Positions 23,201 through 35,695 are shown, counted from the first letter of the stretch. The stretch: 64,000 bases of DNA from Diorhabda sublineata (GCF_026230105.1 NC_079476.1:8136709-8200708), one strand, 5' to 3'. Translations and numbers: made by a program. Notes: generated by a model not told the origin, from the sequence alone.

Positions 23201-24999
23201 AAGACGAAGATTTTTAGGGAATCATCTCAACAATAAATCAATTTTCGAATAAGAATCAATTAAATGTGTTTCCTTCAAAATATCTACGGCTACAAAACAA
23301 CATAATTTCAATTTCCAATCCACAAACGTACATCAAGAGAATTATGATTGTACCAATAACAAGTCAAATATTGAATGAATATCATATTGAAAAAAACTAA
23401 AGCAGAATAGGTAATTATAAACGTAGAATTGGGGAAACCATCAGTTGACTAGGCTGGCGCGCACGGATTAATATTCACATCTACAAACAATTCTTTGCCA
23501 AAATTCATTGTACAAACTACTTCGATTTGTTTTTAATCAAGTATAAAATATGTGCAATTCGAAAATTCATTCTTCAAATATAGCGGACGGTCGAAATGAT
23601 CATTTCCTCTTTTATTAAAAAGTCTTGAGCAATTTCTGGTTTTATATGAACTTTCCATCTATGAAACATCAAATATAAATAAATTTATAGACCAGATCAC
23701 CATAAAATATACACACCCACACAAAAAATTAGTTTCCTGAACAATAAATTCATTTTGAGCGATTCAACACTACTACAGCAGGGACTAGAAGGTGCGCCCC
23801 GGCCTCATTTGTGAATGTTAATGTGAAAAGTGACAGTTATAGACTGAGAGCCAGTGCTCCGAAGACTCACAATATAGTTGCAAACTTCATATTTATGCCA
23901 TGTATACACTTTCACCTACCGTTGGTGAAATGGGGGTTCACTATTCCCACCAAGGGTTCCTTTGAGCGTGTCTAGAAGTCGAAAGGCATAAATATTGACT
24001 TTCAAAACGTAATCACAGCATGTCTGCCGTTTTTATATCTTAAAATATATAATTATTTCTATAGAAAATGTTAATGGCAAACACTTATTCCAGTTCCTAC
24101 TATATTTTATATTATTTCAAAGCTACTTCAATTTTAAACAAATGTACGTTATTTCAGCCAAACTGAAATTTATATACGATACCTGTCTTATTAATATATA
24201 CATATATTTACAAATGCAAAAGCAGACCACTTAAAACTTTCGCAGTCGTGCTAATGAACGCATATGATTTCTATTTTTTCACTCCCATTAGCGATGACAG
24301 CAATTCAGTATGAATTCATGTAGATAATTTTTGAATATTTTACAATTTATCAATCTTATTTTGAATCATGATAATTTTTTTACAGAAATCAACAAAATGA
24401 AGCAACAAAATTTTTTCACTTACAATTATAATGATTTTGATATTTATTTTGTTCCAACAAAACGTACAGCTCGAAATTGAAATATAAAATAAATAAATTT
24501 TACGTTGACAAAAAAAATCATAATTCCCTTTAAATAATTTTTTCATTATTCATAATGCCAAGTTTGACTAGATCAATAGCAACAGAATATGTGTCTTGAT
24601 GATTGAACCACCCATACTAATCCGTCTGTAATGTTGACGGGCATCGTTTATCAGCATTATTCTAAATATTAGATGTTGTTGTTGTTGCCACAATGCATTT
24701 CTTCAAATTATACATTTCACAAGTAAATTCTGGATAATATTTAAGATTTCATTAATTCTATCCTCTGTTAAACTATGATCAACAAAAGATGCAAAAGCTC
24801 CTGGATAACTAGTGTTTTTCTTCAATAAAGAGGAAGGTCTCTTCTCTCCTTTATTATAAAAGGAAGGATTACAACCACAGTCAGTGAAAGCATGGATGCC
24901 AAATAGGCTTCTACACGTTAGTTCGCCTAGATGTTCAGCAATTCCTGTGAGATCTATAATTTACCCATTCCTATCCTATTCCAGATATGTGAAAAAGTA
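23201..24999. other. No gene recognised; GC-richer patch at 23770-24000
   Basis: The patch at about 23770-24000 stands out in base composition and could hold a non-coding Syt1 5' exon or a small element. I cannot tell which from sequence alone. Nothing else is recognisable. Confidence 0.4.
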
Positions 25000-25836
25000 T
25001 TTTTTCTACGACCGTGCGTTTTAACCCACTTTCCCGCACGCATTTTAGTTTTGAAAGTGTCACTTTCTCGCACTAGTGCGGGAAAGTAAAATTATGCAAA
25101 TTTTGACCTTATTAGATAGTTTTTCACTTCTGAGATTATAACTATTGTTACTACAGGTAAATAAATATTCCCGAAATAGTCCATCAAATAAAATTTTAAC
25201 ATTTTCTAGCTTTTTGTAGCAATTTTAATTTTTTAAAAATATAAAATAATACAGATATTTTTTATTTAACCATGTAATTGTTACTAAAACGTGAAAGTTG
25301 TTCAAAACGTCTTGGAAGTGACCCAATAAGTACAATCTTATTCTAAATCAAACTACATTGAACCGAATCCGATACAATAATATTAATGGATTCATCCGAA
25401 GAAGAACTTCCCGAGGCCATTTTGAAAGCTGCAAATAAAACTAATTCCGAGCTGTTACCTGCCAAATGACTTAAAACTGTTGCCGTCACCGCCATCGTCA
25501 TCTTTATGCAGCCTGCAACCGATGCAATCCTCATCGACGTCATCTACCTTCCAGTTGAAACCAAATTATTCCACTGGACCGACAATTCTTACTAGTCTAC
25601 AGAATACAACAAATTGTGCTTTCAATATTAATATTTATAATAATTAGTAGTTTTTAGTTACAGTTTTTTATATTGTTATGTTTGTTGGAATAAAATAATT
25701 TTAGAAAAATGGGTTGGTATACTTTTTTGTATATATGGTCGTAGAAAAAATAATGTTCCTAACACATGCGTAAAGTGTCTTTCCGCTCCGCGTCGTTCGG
25801 GACAACTGCAGTCGCGTGCGGGAAAGACACGCATGT
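25000..25836 (+). mobile_element. Unclassified element with inverted ends and a small ORF
   Basis: TTTTTTCTACGACC at 25000-25013 is exactly inverted at 25737-25750. A second inverted pair, CTTTCCCGCACGC near 25029 and GCGTGCGGGAAAG near 25815, overlaps it. Between them lies a palindrome, CTCGCACTAGTGCGGGAAAG, near 25069. The interior is GC-richer than its surroundings and has a + strand frame that starts MDSSEEELPEAILKAANK at 25386. It runs into a stop at 25467-25469. A one-base shift continues as a Ser/Pro-rich stretch (LLPSPPSSSLCSLQ) and ends NCAFNINIYNN before a TAG near 25650. I do not recognise the protein. A polyA-signal-like AATAAA follows near 25690. Confidence 0.5.
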
Positions 25837-26769
25837 GTTAAGAAAATAACTATTTCAATTTATGCGTATTACCAAGCCTCATCATGAGTCTGAGCTATTA
25901 GTTACATCAGAAAAAAAACATGAGTGCTCTCGCCGCGCCCTTATGATATTCGTAGATCGTCTTTATGATAGTTCAAATATATTATTATACTAAGTGAAAT
26001 CCATTGGAATTTCAAGAAATGTGGATATAAAGGTGTAAAATTCCGTCAAGCACAGTTTTTCTGGAATAGGAGTAAAGATAATTTTGTAAAAATTTTATAG
26101 CTGTGAAACCCTCATAATTCATGAAAATAAAACCATATCATTGAGTCATCCATAATTTGTGATGTCTTTTGATTGGATTACTGGATTGTCGAATTGTTTC
26201 CATCCATATATTTGCCAAAATGTTTTCAATAGTTGTTGCTCTGAAGCGGGATGTAACTTAGGTATTATTGATCGAGGCGGCATTTGCGATTGCAACATGG
26301 TATCTCAAAGCATTAATCTAATCCCGTTTTGCATCCAAACATACAGGTGAAACTTATAAAAGCATGTTAAAAACAATAAGGATGACTATAATTATCTATC
26401 ATCTATCTATGCACGGAAAATATTAAGTTGTACGCGTGTTCAATTCGAGAGCCATAGAGTGAAAACACTCACCTCAAAATGTCTTTATATTTTGTTTATG
26501 ATATATTTCAAATTTTCCTAGCAGCTTTTCGGATTTCTCAATTTTAATACTGCGTATTTAAAAATAAACAACCATCCTACTCAACTGTTTTTATCGTCAG
26601 TGAAAAGTTCACTGAATTTTCGAGAAAAAATTATTCGTCGAGACATTTCGAGTTAATCGTCGACTAAAATCAAGTTATTCGATCATAATAATGCCTAGAA
26701 TTTATTTATAGGGATTATCGCTAAACAAGTTTTTTGTGCGAAAATTGATACATGTTATTTATGTTTTAG
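25837..26769. other. Region just upstream of the first Syt1 coding exon
   Basis: Ends in the acceptor TATGTTTTAG at 26760-26769, so at least its right part is intron. The short frame at 26159-26350 (Cys-rich, NSCCSEAGCNLG) is not recognised. Confidence 0.5.
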
Positions 26770-26773
26770 AATC

Positions 26774-27023
26774 ATGGTTTCCTTATTTTCAAGAAGAATC
26801 ATCAAAAGGGATGCTCCTTCTCCCGAATCACCGCAAGAACTGGCTACAGTCGTGGAAGCTAACAATCCCATAACTAATAATCCAACAATATCCTCAACAG
26901 AAGGACCTTCAGACACCACTAATCCAATAGAGACAACAGGTGGGGATCTTTTGGAAAAACACATTTTTGGTAACAAAAAATTTCATCCATCTCATGGTCG
27001 TACGACCCCACATCCAGAAGCAG
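26774..27023 (+). CDS. Syt1: Synaptotagmin 1, first coding exon (lumenal N-terminus)
   Basis: This exon encodes the first 83 residues plus one base (phase 1). The exon probably starts at 26770, after the acceptor TTTTAG, leaving 4 bases of 5' UTR; ATG at 26774 is the first in the exon. The donor is G|GTATTT at 27023/27024. The stretch (MVSLFSRRIIKRDAPSPESP...) is low in conserved features and rich in Thr, Asn and Pro, as expected for the vesicle-lumenal end of synaptotagmin 1, which varies between insects. Assignment rests on position, strand, phase match to the next exon and the clean open frame. Synaptotagmin 1 is the calcium sensor on synaptic vesicles for fast transmitter release. At least one non-coding 5' exon must lie upstream and was not identified. 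Confidence 0.72.
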
Positions 27024-30000
27024 GTATTTTGTTTGTTGTCGGTGTTGTTTGATGTTCTAGCACGAAGACACAACGACACACACAACACACAAGGCTCCCT
27101 CTTTAAACCGTACACTTAAGGTTTTCTATTTGTTGGTATCATTGTAGTCGAAATTTTAACCTTTACAAATATAATCAAAAATTTGTTCTCTGATGCTCAT
27201 TCGTGCTATCATTTCTATATTTTCTCAGTTCGTTTTCAAATATATTGAATGTAAAGCGCAGCTAACAATATAAATATTCAGAAATAGGTACTGATATTTA
27301 TGGAAATTTATATTGTTCCGTATTTTATATCCTTGATTTTACATTCCTACACATGCTCCAGTTCGACTAAATTTCCACACAAAGGGTTTTTTTTCATATT
27401 TGACACTTGGTAACATAAGTAACATATTTTCAGTTTCTGATATAATATAAATAATAATTAAAAAAAAAATTGATCGGTATTAAATTTTTCCGAGTAGATC
27501 TCAATAAGCTAAGAATGAAATAATATTTGTTCACCTGTTTTATACAAATATTTGTGAAATGGATATCTTTGTTAAATAGATTTATTTCAAAAATCTATTC
27601 TTCAAATTATATCACAAACACTTACGCCTGTAGATATTCCTCTTTGTACACTTTCATGTCGATCATTTCTTAGAGCAAATTTTTACCTTGTCTAGGTCTC
27701 TGAAGCCGGCTGATCAGCACATTCCATGTATACACTACTAGATTCATATTTGAATATTCAGGCGGCCACGACATTATTGGATTTAGTTCATATAAATGTT
27801 CAGCTAGAAACTACGGAGATAATTGTCTCGCATTAGAAAGAAATTTGCTCCAAGTCATGGTGCAAAAGATACATTATTATGTAGAATATTCCATATACAC
27901 CTACACCATAACAACTAGTGCTAATTCTATGTATGCATAAACACAACAACCTACAACATAATTGAATCATTCTTGTTGCTCTTCAGTTCGACAGAAACGA
28001 CTTTCTTCAGTGAACAACAATAATTATCATTCCAATATTGTTGTTGCTGAGCAAAGAGTAGTCCTGCTACTTGATAACAATTAATTTCTTCTCTTCTCAT
28101 CCACTTATTGTGGCTCCTGTCCACTCCAGTTCGTTTCACAATTGAATAGCTGAACGACAAAAGTTTTTTTTGGCCATATCTACCAGTAGATGAGCATTCT
28201 ACCTTCTACCCTCCAGAGTGTCTTCAACATAGAACAGGACTATTCATCAGTAAATTTTAATTTACCAAACACCGCGGCTATATCATTGTACAGTCAGCAG
28301 CTTTCGTTCATTACTTCGAATCTAGCGATATTAGTCTAAACTGAATCACCATTTCCAAAGTGTTTTACTATAAAATTAACAATAACAAACCAAAAGCAAG
28401 TAACGTAAACGAGAAAATAGCTGTAATTCCGTTATTCCAAACATAGAGCCACAAATATTTCGTTACCAGGCGATAACTTTGACACCTACACACATAAACA
28501 TTAGCAGAATATTAGATTATGAATGCCACTACTACCTAGATTTATGTAGCACAGTCATATGAATAAAGTAATTTAATAGATAAATATACTAATTTATAAA
28601 CGCTGCTTCATATATGTTGGAATGTAAATACTGGGTATGCTCGAGAACATAGTCAACCCCTATATTTGGAAAAATTCAAGTGTTAAAATATAGAATGAAA
28701 GAAATTTACGTGTTTTTCATGTCATAATAAAGGTATTTGATAAACATATCCATATCAAGTTTTTGTCACGATTTTTCACTATCTTCCCAAAATTACATTT
28801 TCATATTTAATTTGTTTGATTTGCTGACTTATACCATTTTTTCTTTCTGTCCGAAAGTGAATTGAAACACATTAGATGGAAAAATATGTTATTAATTGAA
28901 ACGCAACGATTATTGACTAAATTAGCAGTTGTGATGCATAAAACCTAATATTCATCATTAACAATAAAACGACAACTCAAGGTGGACCTTTGCTATGAAC
29001 GAATTTCCAAGCATTTCTCTGTGTGGCAACAGTTGTCCGGTTCCTTACTTTTTATCTACTTTCGTAGTATCTACTAGTATCCATCGAGACTTCGTCCGCT
29101 TCCTCGCATTCCAAAGGTTTTGAAAGAAAGAGATTTTCAAGTAGGTTCCATTCGCACAAGTGCCAACCGTTTAATTCACCAATTTTGTTAAACTTAACAA
29201 TGTAAGGATCTGTATGGATTTTCTTTCTTCTTGAAATCTCCCGCTCGAAATGCTTCATCTCAAACCTTTTGAAGGTCAACACCTCTCAAAAATGAAACGA
29301 AACGTCTACGCTTAACATCATTTTTTATGTCGAATCGGTAAGAAAATATCATGAAATAATTATAATAATTAACAGTAATGTGATGGAAATACGGGATGGT
29401 TGCTACCCTCAACTGAATTTCCAGTTGTTGGAGTTGAGTTGAATCTGTTTGTTTGGAGTGTACCGGTTGAGTCCTTTGGGTGTGGTTTAAACTTCAACCT
29501 GCCAGCTGTAGAACTGCGGAAGGAAACGGGGGAACACAGATGGAAATGACTGAAAAGGAACTAATAGAAAGTACAGATATTGAATAGAAGGAGCTTATAC
29601 TGTAAAATTAAAAAAACTGAACATATATTTTTTAAAATAAATCCAAATAGGAATCTGTTCTATTCCATTAGTTATGTTTCCCAAATAAATAAAAAATACG
29701 AATTTATATAAAAACTATTATATAAAATTTGGTTAAAACAAAAGAAAATCCATGAAATAACTTGAATTTTCTTGTGAGCACAATAAAAAGAGCTGAGAAA
29801 AGTTTACCAGAATAAAACTACCACAAATTTACTAAAATGTACTTTGATTTAAAGTGTAGATAGGTAAAGGAATAATTCGAATACATTCCGAGAATTTATT
29901 GAATTACTCGAATGAAGTGGGAGGTTCGTAAAAAATTAATTTCTTCAAAAACTTAAATTTTAGAATAAACAAATCAGAAGTGGCAATACGTAAACAAAGG

Positions 30001-32361
30001 AGAACTCAAAATGTTTGAAGAAAAACGTAACAACCCGAATGGCGTGTTTGAGTATAACTTTATAATCTAATTAATAATACATATTGGGGTGGACCGTTTT
30101 ATGTGGCCTACATTGTATACTAGTCATTTTTGTTTAATGAGTATAATGCAAAGAAAATATTATTAATATTGGATAGAGTTTGGAGCTCTTATTAATTCCA
30201 GTAATCAACGACATTTCAAATTTATCCCAAAACTAATGCATTATTCCAATTTGTCATTAGTCGTAGAAAAACAGAACAGCTCATGTTACTTGGAACGATA
30301 CAACAGCAGGTTGTCATTGGTAAAAGATTTGTTAAAACCTACAAAATTTGATCGGGAAAGTTGAATAATTTTGTTGATACTTAAGAAAGTAATAAAAAAG
30401 TTCATATCCACTGGAGCAATTCTTGTTGCTGAAAACAATCATTAATAAATAAACCTTTCAAATGATAATATCCAAGCAATGAGTTAAGAGAAATTAATTC
30501 TCTAGTGTGGAAAAAAATTGGAAATACCAAATTGTTTCAGTACATATGGTATCTGAAAGTTCAAACACCAATTGGTGACAATTCTGGAGAGTTGGTGAGA
30601 ATTAATGATTTAATACACCTGATTCAATAACGAATTCCATAGTAATTTACAAAAAAATGTGGGAAAATAATTTGTACGTACCAGCAAAGCTATGAAAGCG
30701 ATTTCTTCGTTCCATTATTCACCATATCATGTAATCATGTATATTCGAGGATTTATTGATCGAAAAAAGCATTTAGTGGAAACAATTCTGTCCTCTATTC
30801 AATTAAAACTCCGCTTCCAATTTGAGACATCCATCATTTTATTAGAATAATGGTTTTAATTTTGTAGAGCTCTAGTTCTCTAACTACAATGAAAAGCAAT
30901 AGGCTGCTATACAATAATATTTTCAAAAATAATCCTTTGAACTTACATAAATACCTTGCTTACTACTCTAAATGTCGTATTCTGCTTTGCAAGTCGTTAC
31001 ATCGAAAAGCTATGCTAGAATTACAAGGAGTGATAAAAAAATACAGTGAATCATTTCATTGATTACAAAGTGTAGAAATAACATCAAATTTGAATCCATT
31101 TTCTTCAAAGTACAACTCTTGGCTAGTGATGTACTCATTTCATGACTGGAAAAATTTCTGGAGTGTTTATTACGAAATGACCTCTATTTATCTAGGCTGG
31201 ACGTTTTCCTACTAGCTTGTTGCTAAATCTAGTGAGTACGTTACATGTTAATAAAAAATAAGGTTCAAAGCCAGCCAAAAGCCTATCAAAATCATTTAAA
31301 AAGCAGTTAATCCATTTTTGAGATTTTCCATTTGTGAAGACTTCAGTAATCTCCAGTAATCTGTAGCATATAACGGTTTCCCCTGGAACTTACATTATTT
31401 GTATCCTTTTCATACCCGAAGCTAATTTCAGTAAGCTTGTGGTTGGTCAAATGAAATACTCCAAGCCAAATGCCATATTCCAAACGGAAAGCATCGTGGC
31501 TTCTTCGGCAAGATCACGAGCTTCTCGTGAGAATAGGAATGTCCATTGTCATATTATCCACAATATTATGTGTAGTAGTGTGAAATGGAGAACGAACTTC
31601 CGTTCCGCTCAGCACCATCTACTGTACACGTATTAAGTAGGGTTCTTTCTAACTGGGTTAGAACTATTCTCTATACGACATGAACTACATCCCGCATTTT
31701 GCATTTGTAAATTTTTTGGGCCCCTGTTGTATTAATGATGTAAAGAAACGCTCCAATCACTCAAGGATTACATGACGTGACGGGATCTTAGACGTGTTGT
31801 TTAAGGAATGATTTACAAATATTCGCAGGCAGTAGTGTGCCGGATCCCACCTTTCCGGTTAAGGGTTAAGGCGAAAGCAACTGACGCTGTAAAAATTTTT
31901 TAATGTATTTTTTGTTTACATCTCGTGTACTGTTCACATGTTTTGAGTTTGTTTCTGGAGTTTATGTTGAATTTTGGCCAAAGACTTGTTAGGCATGTAA
32001 TGCCGTTCGAATATCTGGAAGGATTTATCTGACGTCTATAGACAATATTTCTATTTAGAAGAATATGGTTATAGGATTTTACCAATTCCATATGCTTTGA
32101 CTGTTTACTGTACAAAGCCGTTAAAATTTTATTTTACTGAAATTAATTCAAACATGTCTGTAAAATATTCTAAACCGAATTCAAGTCTGGCCTCTATTCA
32201 ATCATACAAACACTGAACACACTAAGCACGATATGTGTGAAATAGAAACAGCAGAAAAACAATAAAGGTATACTTTAAAGTGGTACCCCTTATTCCAGTA
32301 CTTCATACTAGGGGAACTACTTTCCTGTGCTGATTCTAATCAAGATCTAATTATTTTCTAG
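27024..32361 (+). other. Syt1 intron 1 (phase 1), 5.3 kb, no gene recognised
   Basis: AT-rich intron with GT and AG ends. I see no transposase, reverse transcriptase or RNA gene in it. Short frames at 27951-28160 and 29052-29282 (- strand), and at 31439-31636 (+), have no recognisable motifs. Two slightly GC-richer patches stand at about 31450-31560 and 31770-31880. A small hairpin (TTCTAACTGGGTTAGAA) lies at about 31639-31655. Confidence 0.7.
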
Positions 32362-32454
32362 TCAAACCCAGTAATGATACTATTATCCAAAACATTGTTC
32401 ATTTGGCCAACAAGGAAGGAATTGATACATGGGTATTAGTAACAATCCTTATTG
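32362..32454 (+). CDS. Syt1: Synaptotagmin 1, second coding exon (juxtamembrane, start of TM)
   Basis: Exon of 93 nt between the acceptor TTTTCTAG and the donor G|GTAAGT, phase 1 at both ends. Residues 84-114 of the assembled protein: VKPSNDTIIQNIVHL, then ANKEGIDTWVLVTILI. NDT at 88-90 is an N-glycosylation motif in the lumenal part, as in other synaptotagmin 1 proteins. W107 opens the membrane span, at the same place as the Trp in the fly protein. It is preceded by a 5.3-kb intron and followed by a 181-bp one. It is too short to stand out as an open frame and was found by following the splice signals and phase. Confidence 0.85.
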
Positions 32455-32635
32455 GTAAGTAATTCAATTTTCTTTTATATATAAAAAATCCAGAGCTAGA
32501 TATGAATTTAGGATATATATTTTGTCCTCACATTGAAAAAATTAGTTTAATTTTAAATTTTAAAGGAAAACTTATAACTACTTTTTATGACCATGTGCAC
32601 ACTATTAGAAAATTTGAGAGTAACGTATGTTGTAG

Positions 32636-32778
32636 CTGTATCTATTATAATCCTGGGAATATGCTTTTGTTGTATAAGAAGATGTTTCCGAAAACGAAGG
32701 GCAAAGGATGGGAAAAAGGGTATGAAAGGGGTGGACTTGAAATCCGTCCAGCTTCTAGGGTCATCTTACAAAGAAAAA
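32636..32778 (+). CDS. Syt1: Synaptotagmin 1, third coding exon (TM and basic linker)
   Basis: Completes the single transmembrane helix (AVSIIILGICFCCIRRCF, residues 115-132) and the basic linker RKRRAKDGKKGMKGVDLKS, followed by VQLLGSSYKEK. Cysteines at 124, 126, 127 and 131 lie at the cytosolic membrane border, where synaptotagmins are palmitoylated. The VQLLGS-YKEK block is nearly identical to fly Syt1. The acceptor is TGTTGTAG|CT (phase 1) and the donor AAA|GTGAGT (phase 0). This acceptor gives the same Trp-to-RR spacing (24 residues counting both) as the fly protein. An alternative AG at 32619-32620 would add five residues in phase. Confidence 0.92.
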
Positions 32779-32895
32779 GTGAGTATATACCAAATACTTA
32801 TAAGAATTAGAAAAGTTATTATAGTAAATTTTTGAGTACATAAGTATAACAGGTACAATTGATGGAAAAAATAAGCAGAGTTGCAAATTTTTTAG

Positions 32896-32991
32896 GTACA
32901 ACCGGATATGGATGAGCTAACGGAAAATGCAGAAGAGCCTGATGAGAGTGAAAAACCTGAAGTTCAAAAATTAGGAAAGCTACAATACAAA
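32896..32991 (+). CDS. Syt1: Synaptotagmin 1, fourth coding exon (acidic linker)
   Basis: Exon of 96 nt, 32 codons, phase 0 at both ends; acceptor TTTTTTAG|GTA, donor AAA|GTGAGC. It encodes VQPDMDELTENAEEPDESEK, then PEVQKLGKLQYK (residues 163-194). The VQPDM-ELTENAEE block and the -KLG-L-K end are hallmarks of insect Syt1 just before the C2A domain. It is separated from the previous exon by only 117 bp. Confidence 0.95.
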
Positions 32992-33462
32992 GTGAGCTAA
33001 ATTATTTTGAAAATCTTATAAGGATTTTGGGAAATATTAGTACACTTTTAATTCCTGATTTCGAAGAACAATATTTTATTCTTCAAAAATTGGATTTCAC
33101 TCTTGAGTATTTCATGTTTTTCCAAAAACAAATCGATCATTTGTTTATTGATGTTCTAATTAGTTCTATTGACTTTATCATTTCTCTTTTCTCGTAAATA
33201 TATTATATTCTATCCACCTAATATACTGCCTCGTTATTTTTATTGTGCTTCCCAATTATTCTTATAATTCTTTTGATAAAATAGAGGTTGCTACCTAGTG
33301 AAATTTCTATTAGATCAAGATAATAATAATGGAGTTCAATTTTGTTTTTATAAGGAGTTTTTTCCTCGCCCCCTAGAGATCCAGTGAGTCAATAAAATTC
33401 AATTACGATAGATAATTTCAATTATAAAATTGAAGTTGATAAGAGAAGCTATAATGATTATA

Positions 33463-33508
33463 AGGCGTCGTTTGCCAGATAACCAAGCTATCGTCTTCAA
33501 GAGGTAAC
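33463..33508 (-). repeat. Penelope-like terminal fragment with decayed hammerhead-like core
   Basis: On the - strand: TTGAAGACGATAGCTTGGTT, then ATCTGGCAAACGACGCC. The stem-II hairpin (GATAGC-TTG-GTTATC) is still mostly pairable, but GAAA has become TGGC. It lies in Syt1 intron 4 and is related to 8563-8605 and 10320-10362. Confidence 0.5.
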
Positions 33509-33914
33509 TATTGGTGCTACTGGAGATATTTCAAATTATTGTTCGAAAGAATCGACTCAATTAGATTTTCATCGTTTGAGGACATGATGCTACGCAATCT
33601 AATTTTTGAAGTTCAACTTCTTAACCTGCTGTCAACAATTTTCTTTCAAACGATAGCTGTATTCAAAATAAAATAGTCGTGTCAGCAATAATACTCCCTA
33701 TGTTTTTCAAAGTTTCTTTCTATTGACAAGGAAGTTGAAAGCAGAGTCTATTACATAGACTGTCGAATTAAAAATACCGTGTATAGTTACGTGAAATTCA
33801 TAATTATACAGTGTGAGTTTTAACGTTCAATGCTGAATTTTATGTTAAATTATAATTTTGTAATTTGAGTCTATTTTTATCTGTTTTTTAATAAATTCTT
33901 TCTATCATTTACAG

Positions 33915-34109
33915 TTGGAGTATGATTTCAATCAAAATAGCTTCTCTGTGACAGTTATCCAAGCCGAAGAGCTTCCTGCTCTAGATATGGGTGGCACATC
34001 TGATCCATACGTAAAAGTATATCTCCTTCCTGATAAGAAGAAAAAATTTGAGACGAAGGTCCACAGAAAAACGTTAAATCCCGTCTTCAACGAAACGTTT
34101 GTGTTTAAG
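33915..34109 (+). CDS. Syt1: Synaptotagmin 1, fifth coding exon (first half of C2A)
   Basis: Exon of 195 nt, 65 codons, phase 0 (acceptor TTTACAG|TTG, donor AAG|GTGAGA). Residues 195-259, from LEYDFNQNSFSVTVIQAEEL to NPVFNETFVFK. Asp 218 (in LDMGG) and Asp 224 (in SDPYVKV) form calcium-binding loop 1. The polybasic KKKK at 235-238 is the C2A patch that contacts acidic lipids and SNAREs. The sequence is nearly identical to fly Syt1, so the call is secure. The frame stays open a further 50 bp past the donor, but that tail is intron. Confidence 0.98.
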
Positions 34110-34369
34110 GTGAGATTCGAATTCAAGCACCAAATGCAAATAATAATTACAGCAAAAGAATAAAATGAAAATTGAATTATATTACATTAAAGATATAAGT
34201 AGTATGATGGGATATGTATGAACATATAATCAGTAAGTTTTTTCCATTGAAGGGTTTTTGCAGAATTTAAATCGAAGAATCGACATCTGTTTTCTATTAA
34301 TTAAGCATTCCATTTTTTCTATAATTCCTCTTTTTTCATTTTTCCTCTTTTTTATATTTATTATTCCGT

Positions 34370-34392
34370 CTATCTATCTATCTATATATCAA
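34370..34392. repeat. Short (TCTA)n microsatellite
   Basis: About five TCTA units followed by a TATA variant, inside the large Syt1 intron 5. The surrounding 34.2-34.85 kb is strongly pyrimidine-biased on the + strand. Confidence 0.8.
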
Positions 34393-35554
34393 CTATCTGT
34401 TTCCATTCTCTAAACATTCCACCCACATAAATTCAACCGTTTTCTCTTCGTTTTTATTTGTATTTGTTCTCATTTTCTTATTTTTTCTTTATTAATTTAT
34501 TTCACACTTTGTTTTCCCCGCTATTCTTCATAGTCATTTTATCTTAGTTCAGATCATCTTGGATTACATTGATATTTCTCATTTTCCATTGTCTAATTTT
34601 CACTTTCTAATTTCATCATTAGTGTCATTATTGTATTGTCGATATTTATTTCGACTTCTATTTTCATATCTTGTTTTTTGTGTACTACAATTTTAAGTAT
34701 ACTTTCTGCCTCCGTTTATCAATATATTTTTTTTGTGAAAATTCATACGTCGTTACTCTTTCTAATTTCTCTATTTCATTGGTATTCTTATCATTTTAAA
34801 AACAAAATTCGGATTATGGATAAATGTACTAAAATTTTTAATACTTAAATTTCCACTCACGGCACTGATGAATACATAAAAAAGCCAAAAAAATCCTTCG
34901 TCAGAACCTGATAATATTGATATGGAATACAAAATATGTTTTCTACTAGATCCAGTGAAAATACGTTCTTGTTTTTAAAATACTATTAAAAAATACATCA
35001 ATATGTTAATAATTTTTATAAATAATCAAGTGGGTATCAATCAAAATTGTTCAACAGAGCTTACTTTCTCATGTTAATATGATGACACTAATTGGGTTCC
35101 ATATAAATTTGCTGAATTGTAGTTGACAATCTGTTATTCTTGGGTGAAGCTAATAAGTTTTCTTGTACCATTGGTGGACTATGAATTATTGGTAGGTACC
35201 AATTTTACATAGAATACCTCCATTTTCAATTTGTGTTCAACTTCTTGACTTGTTTCCTAAAAAATGTTGTATTTCTTGTATCTACCCGCTCCGCTTTTCT
35301 AAACCACAAATTTCGATTATCTTCTAAGGTTTCGGGTGGATATATGGTGTTAAAGTATTTTTCTTCAGTTGCTTATGAAGAACCACGTCGCTTTCTGTAA
35401 AGTTGTGGTACTTGTGGTATGTCCCTTAACATCAAGATTGATTTGACTTTATTTTTCCACAAGTTTCTCGATCTCATTTATGTTGCTTTTGTGTCTTTTT
35501 CTAGTATTTACCAATCTCACATCCATTTCATCCAATTCTGGCAGATAAGATGAG

Positions 35555-35695
35555 ACTAAGTTGGAATCTTTGGAACCGTTGGTGATATTTATACCGAACA
35601 CACTGTTTACAATACCACTACACCAACAGTCACAATTACATTGTCTGACGCCTTTTTCGATAAAATCAAGTATCGTCTTTAGAAAGGTAAACTAT
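35555..35695 (-). repeat. Penelope-like terminal fragment, decayed hammerhead-like motif
   Basis: The - strand reads CTAAAGACGATACTTGATTT, then TATCGAAAAAGGCGTCAGAC, AATGTAATTGTGACTG, GTGTAGTGGTATTGTAAACA and further into AACGGTTCCAAAGATTCC-like sequence. It matches the order of the 10310-10450 copy in inverse orientation. The core CTGAAGA has become CTAAAGA, so it should be inactive. It ends about 50 bp before the MITE at 35746. Confidence 0.6.

Noticed and set aside
23770..24000. GC-richer patch considered as the Syt1 promoter or first exon
   Set aside because: No TATA, initiator or donor site stands out enough; location alone is not evidence.
26159..26350. Cys-rich 63-codon frame considered as a secreted peptide or upstream Syt1 exon
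   Set aside because: No signal-peptide-like start, no recognisable cysteine spacing and no matching splice phase to the Syt1 start exon.
32502..32810. Open frame of 102 codons on the + strand overlapping Syt1 exon 3
   Set aside because: It is a shifted-frame shadow; the Syt1 frame with splice sites and family similarity explains the conservation.
33932..34126. Minus-strand open frame over the C2A exon
   Set aside because: Antisense shadow of the highly conserved Syt1 exon 5.
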